From the NCBI GenBank assembly GCA_002348315.1, contig DEAW01000074.1, positions 1 through 19,850 on the forward strand: 19,850 nucleotides of DNA, written 5' to 3'. Under the pieces are notes generated by a model. That model was not told the origin of the DNA and searched no databases. It worked only from the letters and a program-made list of their open reading frames with translations. This stretch comes from Planctomycetaceae bacterium UBA2972. GTDB taxonomy: Bacteria; Planctomycetota; Planctomycetia; Pirellulales; Pirellulaceae. Made by a program: the position numbers and the translations under genes. Position 1 is the first letter of the stretch. Each line of letters begins with the position of its first letter. Of this stretch, positions 7,359-14,300 are shown one piece after another.

Positions 7359-8339
7359 CTAGCCTCTGGCAGGAAAATCGAGGAACACTTTTAATGCTCG
7401 GTCTTGTCGCTGGCTAAAGATATCAAACGCTTCCTGAATATCTTTGAGCTGCATATGGTGAGTGATAATCGGTGAGACATCCACGCGTCCTTCGCCTATC
7501 CACCGCATAGCCAGTGGGAAATCAATTTCAAAGTCCGGTACGACACTGGCATATAGAGTGATATTTTTCCAGAACATCTTAAAGAGACTGATTTGCTGGA
7601 GAGCCTGAGTGGGAACGCCAAAGAAAAACACACTTCCATGCTCTTTGCAGATTTCGAAGCATAGGTTGACTACCTGTTCACGATGACCGACACACTCAAT
7701 GACAAGATCCGGGCGTTCTCCTCCGAGGATCTTCTGAACTTCCGCCCCGATCTCTTCATCGGTTTGCTCTGCCGAAACCTGCAGTGTGTCTGTAGCACCC
7801 ATCTGAGGTGAAACTTTAAGACGGTCGGCATTGAGATCGACGCCAACGATTTGTCGAGCTCCAAGTTGTTGCAGAGTACAATTCCAAAGTTGCCCCATCG
7901 GCCCCTGGCCGACGACGGCAACATTCTTTCCCAGTAGATTGGGCAGACGCCGAGTGGCAAACAGTACCGTCCCCAGTGGCTGGGCCAGCAATGCTTCACG
8001 TAGATCGGGACGAGTATCCACTGAGATCGCCTGTTTCTCAGTACAGATAAATCGCTCTTGTAACCCCATTTGACGGTAGGGAACACATAAGACCTGTTCA
8101 CCGACCTGAAATTTGCTGCCGTTGGTGTCGACAACCGTCCCAATCATCTCATGTAATGAATGACCTATTTCCGGTTTGTACGCTGGGTTATCCGCCTCGA
8201 AGTAAAGCAAATCCGAGCCGCAAAGGCACGCCAATTCAGGTTGGAAAATAATATCTCCACCTTCGCTGTCGGAAAGCGAAGGCTCTGCGACATCAATCAT
8301 TCGAATTTGCTTTTCACCGTAAATCTCAGCTGCTAACAC
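7359..8339 (-). CDS. Zinc-type medium-chain dehydrogenase/reductase lacking the structural zinc loop
   Basis: A 326-residue member of the MDR (alcohol/sorbitol/threonine dehydrogenase) superfamily. The GroES-like half shows CGSD with probable zinc ligand Cys40, and GHSLHE at 59-64 where most relatives have GHE. The Rossmann half has VVGQGPMG at 142-149 and an acidic residue at the end of the next strand (VGVDLNADRL), which favours NAD(H). The Cys-rich lobe that binds structural zinc in classical alcohol dehydrogenases is absent, as in several shorter MDR branches, and the protein is somewhat shorter than the usual 340-350 residues. The start is GTG at 8339: AGGA lies 7 nt upstream and an in-frame TGA sits two codons before it, which rules out an upstream start. 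The gene is monocistronic and converges on the 7301-7337 terminator. An inverted repeat just upstream may be an operator. The substrate cannot be named; a polyol or sugar-derived alcohol is a guess from the family. Confidence 0.9.
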   Translation of the reverse strand: MLAAEIYGEKQIRMIDVAEPSLSDSEGGDIIFQPELACLCGSDLLYFEADNPAYKPEIGHSLHEMIGTVVDTNGSKFQVGEQVLCVPYRQMGLQERFICTEKQAISVDTRPDLREALLAQPLGTVLFATRRLPNLLGKNVAVVGQGPMGQLWNCTLQQLGARQIVGVDLNADRLKVSPQMGATDTLQVSAEQTDEEIGAEVQKILGGERPDLVIECVGHREQVVNLCFEICKEHGSVFFFGVPTQALQQISLFKMFWKNITLYASVVPDFEIDFPLAMRWIGEGRVDVSPIITHHMQLKDIQEAFDIFSQRQDRALKVFLDFPARG

Positions 8340-8346
8340 GATTCAT

Positions 8347-8350
8347 TCCT
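8347..8350 (-). promoter_or_regulatory. Ribosome binding site for the GTG-started dehydrogenase gene
   Basis: AGGA on the minus strand, 7 nt from the GTG at 8339-8337. It overlaps an out-of-frame ATG at 8346-8344, and the in-frame codon two before GTG is TGA. These together fix the GTG as the start. Confidence 0.65.
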
Positions 8351-8361
8351 ATCCATGCTGT

Positions 8362-8387
8362 ATCATCCGATCTTTTTACCGGATGAT
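8362..8387. promoter_or_regulatory. Perfect inverted repeat upstream of the dehydrogenase gene, operator candidate
   Basis: ATCATCCG (8362-8369) and CGGATGAT (8380-8387) form perfect 8-bp arms around a 10-nt AT-rich spacer, 22 bp before the dehydrogenase GTG. No U tract follows on the minus strand. Its position suggests an operator or 5'-leader hairpin for the dehydrogenase gene. No matching regulator is identified nearby. The rest of the 8340-8553 gap holds a short TTGCC/GGCAA dyad (8428-8441) and the promoter candidate at 8494. Confidence 0.45.
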
Positions 8388-8493
8388 CGTAGTTGTCTTG
8401 TTTGAAATTACTCTTCCAATCTACCGTTTGCCTGTGGGCAATTACAGTAGGACACCGGTCATTCTGTAGGCGTCCATGTATTCTGTAGTGAAT

Positions 8494-8502
8494 TGGTATA
8501 CT
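8494..8502 (+). promoter_or_regulatory. Candidate extended -10 promoter for the amidohydrolase gene
   Basis: TGG followed by TATACT (8497-8502), an extended -10 with a 5/6 match to TATAAT, about 52 bp before the ATG at 8554. No convincing -35 is seen. It resembles the TGG-TATAGT candidate upstream of the PSD1 operon. If real, it places the transcription start downstream of the ATG at 8476 and supports the 8554 start. Confidence 0.4.
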
Positions 8503-8553
8503 GAAACACTGCATGCACTTTCACCATTCAAGTACCTTTCAAAGGCTTCCATC

Positions 8554-10002
8554 ATGACATCGCGTCCGTTTCGTGTTTTGATTCTGATTGTTTGTTGCGT
8601 TCTGGCAACTAGCGATTTGTTTGCTCAAAAAGAATCTCTGTTTAACATTATCGAATCTCGAGGGGATGCAGCCTGGCAACGTGCCCGGCAAATCTGGCAA
8701 TGGGCTGAACCGGGTTATCAGGAAACGAAGAGTAGCAAACTGCTGGCAGACGACCTCAAAGCTGCCGGGTTTTCAGTGAAGATGGGAGTGGCTGGTATTC
8801 CAACGGCGTTTACTGCGACTTTTGGCGAGGGCAAACCTGTCATCGGTGTGCTCGGGGAATTTGATGCGTTGCCGGGACTCAACCAGCAGGCCTCGGCAGA
8901 ACGAGCACGGCTCGAGGACACGAACTCTGATTATGGCCATGGTTGTGGGCATCATTTGTTTGGCGTTGCGTCGGCCGAAGCCTGTGTTGCAATTGCCAGA
9001 CAGATTAAATCCGGGACATTGACCGGAACCGTGCGGTTTTACGGATGTCCGGCAGAAGAGGGTGGTAGCGCGAAAGTGTTTATGGTGCAGGCAGGGTTAT
9101 TTAAAGATTGCGATACCGTTCTGCACTGGCACCCCAGTAGTGGCAACTCGGCCGGTGATCGCAGTTCGTTAGCCAGAAATGCTGTGAAGTTTCGATTTCA
9201 TGGGAAGGCTGCCCATGCCGCCGGAGCACCGGAATTGGGGCGAAGTGCGTTGGATGCCGTTGAATTAACAAACTTTGCCGCTCAGCTCCTGCGGGAACAT
9301 ACACCCGACGACACTCGTATCCATCACGTCATTACAGCGGGCGGCAGTGCTCCAAATGTCGTCCCCGAGTTTGCGGAAGTCTATTACTACATCCGGCATC
9401 CCAAAGCGAATGTGGTCCGCGATTTATATGCACGTCTGGTTAAATGTGCTCAGGCCGGAGCGTTAGCCACCGAAACAAAACTGGAGATCAATTTCCAGGG
9501 CGGCATCGTTGAAATCCTACCTAATAATGTTCTGGCAAATGTGACATTACGAAACCTACGGAATCTAAATTCACTCGAATGGAACGAAGAAGAATTCAAA
9601 TTCGCAGCCAGAATCCAGAATACGCTGGACGTGCCGGTACCACTGACGTCCATCAACGAGGTCGTCGATGTGAGCGGAACAATCGGCATGGGTTCCACCG
9701 ATGTCGGGGATGTCAGTTGGGTCGTACCCACCACTGGATTTAATACGGCCTGTTTTGTGCCAGGTACTCCCGGCCATAGCTGGCAAGCAGTGGCCAGCGG
9801 AGGCACCACGATTGCTCGCAAAGGTATGCAACTGGCATCACGCGTTCTGGCTGCCACGGCATACGACCTGTTTACGACACCTGAGCTCGTTCAGGCTGCT
9901 CAGGCGGAACTCCGGCAAAGACTAGGGGGACAACCCTATCAAACACTCATGGTACCCGGCCAAAAACCTCCGCTTGACTACCGTAATCCCCCTAAAAAAT
10001 AG
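8554..10002 (+). CDS. Exported M20-family amidohydrolase (AbgB-like)
   Basis: A 482-residue metallo-amidohydrolase resembling the p-aminobenzoyl-glutamate hydrolase (AbgB) and amidohydrolase branch of peptidase family M20. Residues 1-24 form a Sec signal peptide (FRVLILIVCCVLATSDLFAQ). Metal-site motifs: GEFDALPG (Glu102, Asp104), GHGCGHHLFG (His129, Cys131, His133), PAEEGG with the catalytic Glu pair 168-169, HWHP at 191-194, and PGTPGHSW with His408. The dimerisation-domain signature FHGKAAHAAGAPELGRSALD is present. ATG 8554 is preferred over ATG 8476 because AAAGG lies 8 nt upstream, the signal peptide then starts correctly, and a promoter candidate lies between the two ATGs. It probably cleaves an amide or acyl bond of an N-acylated or peptide-like compound outside the cytoplasm; the exact substrate is unknown. 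It is transcribed alone, divergent from the dehydrogenase gene. A hairpin begins at its stop codon. Confidence 0.92.
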   Translation: MTSRPFRVLILIVCCVLATSDLFAQKESLFNIIESRGDAAWQRARQIWQWAEPGYQETKSSKLLADDLKAAGFSVKMGVAGIPTAFTATFGEGKPVIGVLGEFDALPGLNQQASAERARLEDTNSDYGHGCGHHLFGVASAEACVAIARQIKSGTLTGTVRFYGCPAEEGGSAKVFMVQAGLFKDCDTVLHWHPSSGNSAGDRSSLARNAVKFRFHGKAAHAAGAPELGRSALDAVELTNFAAQLLREHTPDDTRIHHVITAGGSAPNVVPEFAEVYYYIRHPKANVVRDLYARLVKCAQAGALATETKLEINFQGGIVEILPNNVLANVTLRNLRNLNSLEWNEEEFKFAARIQNTLDVPVPLTSINEVVDVSGTIGMGSTDVGDVSWVVPTTGFNTACFVPGTPGHSWQAVASGGTTIARKGMQLASRVLAATAYDLFTTPELVQAAQAELRQRLGGQPYQTLMVPGQKPPLDYRNPPKK

Positions 10003-10021
10003 TGTTTTAGTTCAAAACACT
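10001..10021. repeat. Hairpin at the end of the amidohydrolase gene, terminator-like on the minus strand
   Basis: AGTGTTTT (10001-10008) and AAAACACT (10014-10021) form a perfect 8-bp stem with a 5-nt loop. The left arm overlaps the TAG stop. On the plus strand no T tract follows. On the minus strand the stem is followed by ATTTTTT, so it has the form of an intrinsic terminator for leftward transcription, although no minus-strand gene is seen to its right. Confidence 0.5.
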
Positions 10022-10160
10022 CCGAAATATCGACCTCTCGCTCCGCAGCCAAATCGCCTGAGCTGATACTTTTCAGCCTCTATCCTGACAGCGGGTCCAG
10101 TTCCGCTTGTATCGCATTCTCTAATGTTCAGCATTGCCCACACCCCACAGAATTGTTTTT

Positions 10161-10187
10161 TATTAGAAATTCTAATAGTTATATAAT
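10161..10187 (+). promoter_or_regulatory. AT-rich palindrome overlapping a TATAAT box, LysR-type operator candidate
   Basis: TATTAGAA-A-TTCTAATA (10161-10177) is a perfect 17-nt palindrome containing the T-N11-A dyad that LysR regulators typically bind (family knowledge). A perfect TATAAT follows at 10182-10187, but the hexamer 17 bp upstream (TTTATT) is a poor -35. It lies 156-182 bp before the lysR start, in the 340-bp gene-free stretch 10003-10342, which otherwise holds only the hairpin at its left end, the promoter at 10215-10243 and the dyad at 10291-10306. Confidence 0.45.
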
Positions 10188-10214
10188 AATCTGTTAAATA
10201 TGGGTTCTACACCG

Positions 10215-10243
10215 TTGACCGTTTGTAAAAACAGGGATATTTT
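10215..10243 (+). promoter_or_regulatory. Candidate sigma-70 promoter for the lysR-gltB-gltD cluster
   Basis: TTGACC (5/6 to the -35 consensus) at 10215-10220, exactly 17 bp of spacer, then TATTTT (4/6 to the -10) at 10238-10243. Transcription would start near 10250, giving a leader of about 93 nt. The 10161-10177 palindrome is centred roughly 80 bp upstream of this start, in the zone where LysR regulators often bind. Confidence 0.45.
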
Positions 10244-10290
10244 GAATGATTGGCCACAAGTATTAGGGGTCATTATATTAACACTACTAA

Positions 10291-10306
10291 TCTCAGATCT
10301 TTGAGA
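10291..10306 (+). promoter_or_regulatory. TCTCA-N6-TGAGA dyad in the lysR leader
   Basis: TCTCA (10291-10295) and TGAGA (10302-10306) are an interrupted inverted repeat with a 6-nt spacer, 37 bp before the lysR ATG. It could be a second regulator half-site pair or a small leader hairpin. The lysR ATG itself has no good Shine-Dalgarno sequence; only TGGA about 12 nt away is seen. Confidence 0.25.
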
Positions 10307-10342
10307 GTGGAGATTTGAGTTGAAAATGGAATTGGTATTAGT

Positions 10343-11308
10343 ATGCAAATCCGAGCATTGAAGGTTTTTTGTGACGTTGTCACACGTAAGAGCTTTTCGA
10401 AAGCCGCCGCTGATAACGGGATCACACAATCCGCAGCCAGCCAGACCATTCATCAGATAGAGAGTCATTTCGGCGTTAAGTTACTGGACCGTTCCAAACG
10501 ACCGTTTGTAGTGACTGAAGAGGGAAAAGTTTGTTTTGACCATTGCATCAAATTGGTTCGTCAGTTTGAGACATTGGAATCCAGACTGAAGAATCTTCAC
10601 AGCACATCGTCGGACACGGTAAAGGTTGCTTCGATCTATTCGGTGGGTCTGATCTATATGAAGCAATTTGTCCAGCGATTCACTGAGTTGAATCCGGAGA
10701 TCAACGTGCAGCTTGAGTATCATCACCCCAGTGAAGTGTATAACCTGGTCAAGTCAGGCGATGCCGATTTGGGTTTACTAAGTTATCCCACGGCAACCCA
10801 TGCGGTTGCTGCCATTCCATGGCGGGAAGAAGCAATGGCGGTGGTAGTCGCTCCGGATCATCCTCTGGCAGCAGACCAGTCCGTCACTCTCAATGATCTC
10901 AATGGCTTTGACATGGTCGGGTTTGATCAAAACCTGAGAATTGGTCAGGAGATAAACCGGGTCTTAGCTGACGCGAATGCGGCTCCGAACGTCGTGATGG
11001 AATTTGACAATATTGAGACGCTCAAACGCGCCATTGAAATCAATGCCGGTTTTAGTATCCTGCCCGAGACGCACGTTCAGCGTGAAGTCATCGCAGGCAC
11101 GCTGACGACCGTCCGAGTAGAGTCCAATCCACTGATCCGACCTGTCGGTATCATTCATCGCGATAACATCAAGCTCGGTGTGAATACCGAAAGTTTTATT
11201 GAACTGCTGATTGAGGATGCTCAGGCATCGACTCAGGCAACCATCACTTCTTCCATACAACAAACAGATTTGGATTCTTCCTCCGAATTTGCTCCATCCG
11301 CGAAATAG
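10343..11308 (+). CDS. LysR-type transcriptional regulator, candidate regulator of gltBD
   Basis: A 321-residue LysR-family regulator. Residues 1-60 form the winged helix-turn-helix: ALKVFCDVVTRKSFSKAAAD, then ITQSAASQTIHQIESHFGVK as turn and recognition helix, then LLDRSKRPFVVTEEG. A linker helix leads into the periplasmic-binding-like effector domain (about 90-295; VKVASIYSVGLIYMKQFVQR, ADLGLLSYPT, FDMVGFDQNL, GFSILPETHVQREV). Length is normal for the family. The gene ends 30 bp before gltB on the same strand with no terminator, so it is probably the first gene of the glutamate synthase operon; control of gltBD and of itself is inferred by analogy with GltC of Bacillus subtilis, which is divergent from gltAB, unlike here. 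Sequence style also recalls CysB/CysL-like regulators, so a sulfur or amino-acid signal cannot be excluded. The start ATG has weak ribosome-binding support. Confidence 0.92.
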   Translation: MQIRALKVFCDVVTRKSFSKAAADNGITQSAASQTIHQIESHFGVKLLDRSKRPFVVTEEGKVCFDHCIKLVRQFETLESRLKNLHSTSSDTVKVASIYSVGLIYMKQFVQRFTELNPEINVQLEYHHPSEVYNLVKSGDADLGLLSYPTATHAVAAIPWREEAMAVVVAPDHPLAADQSVTLNDLNGFDMVGFDQNLRIGQEINRVLADANAAPNVVMEFDNIETLKRAIEINAGFSILPETHVQREVIAGTLTTVRVESNPLIRPVGIIHRDNIKLGVNTESFIELLIEDAQASTQATITSSIQQTDLDSSSEFAPSAK

Positions 11309-11338
11309 GTCGGATACTCAGACCAGATCAGAAGAAAC

Positions 11339-14300
11339 ATGAAAATGAATAATCTCACAAAATTTGGATTACCTGAAAAGCAAGGGCTCTATGACCCTGC
11401 ATTCGAAAAGGATGCATGTGGTGTTGGGTTTGTCGCTCACATTAAAGGCCAGCGCAGTCATCAGATTGTGCTGGATGCCAATGAGATCATGATGAACATG
11501 GAGCACCGGGGTGCTTGTGGTTGTGAAGCCAACACCGGCGATGGCGCCGGCATGCTCACCGGATTCCCCTCGGACTTCATGCGCAAAGTCGCTCGGGAAG
11601 AACTCAATTCCGAGCTTCCCGAAGACGGACGTTTTGGAGCTGGCGTGGTCTTTTTGCCACAAGATGCCGGGCAACGCGCGCAATGTAAAGAGACCGTTGA
11701 AGAGATCATCGGTGAACAGGGGCAGGTTTTAGTCGGCTGGAGAACTATTCCGACAGATCCAACCGGAGCCAATATCGGTCCAACAGCATTATCTGCCATG
11801 CCCGTGTTTGAGCATGTGATCATTGCGGCCGCTGAGGGTGTAGAACACGAAGACTTTGAACGCCAGCTGTACATCATCCGCAAACGTGCCAGTCATGTCT
11901 TGCGTACCGATGAAACGATGAGCGAGTCTAAGCTTTTCTATATCTGCTCGCTTTCCTCATCCGTCATGATTTATAAGGGTATGATGACCACCTATCAGGT
12001 TGTCCCGTTCTTCCATGACTTACAAAACGAAGACTACACAACTCATCTGGCGATGATCCACTCGCGTTTTTCCACCAACACGTTTCCGAGTTGGGACCGA
12101 GCTCAACCCTGCCGATTCATGGCGCATAACGGTGAAATCAACACGTTACGAGGAAACGTAAACTGGATGACTGCTCGCGAAGGCGTCATTCAAACAGAAC
12201 AGTTTGGTGACGACCTGCATAAACTCTTCCCGATTATTGAAGCTGATTGCTCTGATTCAGGAAATTTCGATAACGCTCTGGAATTCCTGCTCATGTCAGG
12301 CCGAACGCTACAGGAAGCGGTCATGATGATGGTTCCCGAAGCCTGGCAGAAGCACGATACGATGAGTGAAACCAAGCGTGCTTTCTATGAATACCACAGT
12401 TGCCTCATGGAACCGTGGGACGGACCGGCATCGATTGTCTATACCGATGGCAAATATATCGGTGCCATTCTCGACCGTAACGGCTTGCGACCAAGTCGCT
12501 TTTACCTCACTCACGATGACCGCGTCATCATGGCCAGTGAAGTGGGTGTACTCAAAGTCGATCCAGCCAACGTCAAATACAAGGGTCGGTTACAGCCGGG
12601 CCGTATGTTCCTCGTCGACTTCGAAGAGGGCCGTCTGATCCCGGATGCTGAGCTAAAAGAAGAGTTCGCCGGCCGTCAGCCCTACGCTCAGTGGCTCAAA
12701 GAACACCGCATTCAAATCTCGGACCTAAATCCTCAACAGGATTTCAAGTCCTTCCAGCCTGAGTCGCTGTTACCACGTATGCAAACGTTTGGATACACAA
12801 CCGAAACGATGCAGTTCATGCTGATTCCGATGCTTCACCAGGAACGTGATCCTGTCGGTTCGATGGGTAACGACGCAGCCTTAGCCTGCCTCAGTGATCA
12901 GCCGCGGATGATCTACGATTACTTCAAACAACTGTTTGCTCAGGTGACCAATCCTGCTGTTGATTCGATACGCGAAGGCATCATTATGTCTCTCGAATGT
13001 TACATCGGGCCGGAAAAGAACCTCGTGGAAACCACTCCGGAACACGCGAACCGCCTGCTAATCCCGCACCCGATCCTGACCAATGAAGAATTGGACGCAA
13101 TCGCCAACATGGATCATCAGCAGTGGAAATCCAGGACGATTGACATTACCTATCCACGCAGTGAAGGAGCAGCAGGTCTGGCTCCCGCACTCGACCGGAT
13201 TTGCCAGGAAGCGGAACAGGCCATTGCTGATGGCTACAGTATTGCCGTCCTGTCAGATCGAGCTGTCAGTGTTGATCGGATCCCTGTCAGCTCCTTGCTG
13301 GCAACCGGAGCCGTACATCACCATCTGGTGACTCAGGCAAAGCGTACGCAGATCGGTCTGGTACTGGAATCAGGCGAAGCTCGTGAAGTTCATCATCACT
13401 GCCTGTTAATCGGCTACGGTATCGATGCCATCAATCCCTATCTGGCCTATGAATCACTCTGGCAGGCTCGCCGTGACAACCTTCTGGCTGACAATATCGT
13501 CGATGATGATAAAGTCGTCGCTCTCTACAAGAAAGCCGTCGCCAAAGGCATTCTCAAAGTGATGGGGAAAATGGGCATCTCCACACTACAGTCCTACAAA
13601 GGTGCGCAGATCTTTGAAGCAATCGGCCTGCAGGATGAAGTCGTGGACCGGTGTTTTGTTGGAACAGCCAGCCGGGTTCAGGGAGTTAATTTCAACATCC
13701 TGGCCACGGAAACTGTACGACGTCACAATCTGGGCTTTCCTGAACGTGAAGACGACGGTTTGCCAATTCTGGCAAACCCCGGAGAGTTCCACTGGCGAGC
13801 CGAGGGTGAACGTCACGCCTGGGATCCGGTTTCGATCGCGAATCTGCAGCTCGCTGCACGAACCAACAGTCGCGATGACTACTGGAATTTTGCCGCTCAC
13901 ATCAACAACGAAGAGCGTAAGCGAGCATCACTGCGAGGCCTGCTTGAATTCAAAGAGGGCTCTAACGGAGGTCCAATCGAATTGGATGAAGTTCAGCCGG
14001 CAAGCGAAATCGTAAAACGCTTCGTCACTGGCGCCATGAGCTTTGGATCGATCTCTGCCGAGTCCCATGAAACTCTGGCCATCGCCATGAATCGACTTGG
14101 CGGAAAAAGTAACACAGGTGAAGGAGGTGAAGACCCTGCCCGTTTTACGCCTCTGGAAAATGGCGACTCCAAACGATCCGCCATTAAACAGGTAGCCTCG
14201 GGACGCTTCGGCGTCACCATTTGGTACCTGGCCAATGCTGACGAAATTCAGATCAAAATTTCTCAGGGAGCCAAGCCCGGCGAAGGGGGTGAACTACCCG

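Noticed and set aside
8476..8553. Upstream in-frame ATG of the amidohydrolase gene
   Set aside because: It would put 26 mostly polar residues before a clean signal peptide, lacks a ribosome binding site, and lies upstream of the probable promoter.
10331..10342. TTGGTATTAG immediately before the lysR ATG as an extended -10 promoter
   Set aside because: Transcription from it would start inside the coding sequence, so it could not serve the annotated start.
10172..10468. A minus-strand open frame of 98 codons reaching into the gene-free stretch before lysR
   Set aside because: More than a third of it is antisense to the LysR helix-turn-helix region; its composition is not protein-like and it has no homology that I recognise.
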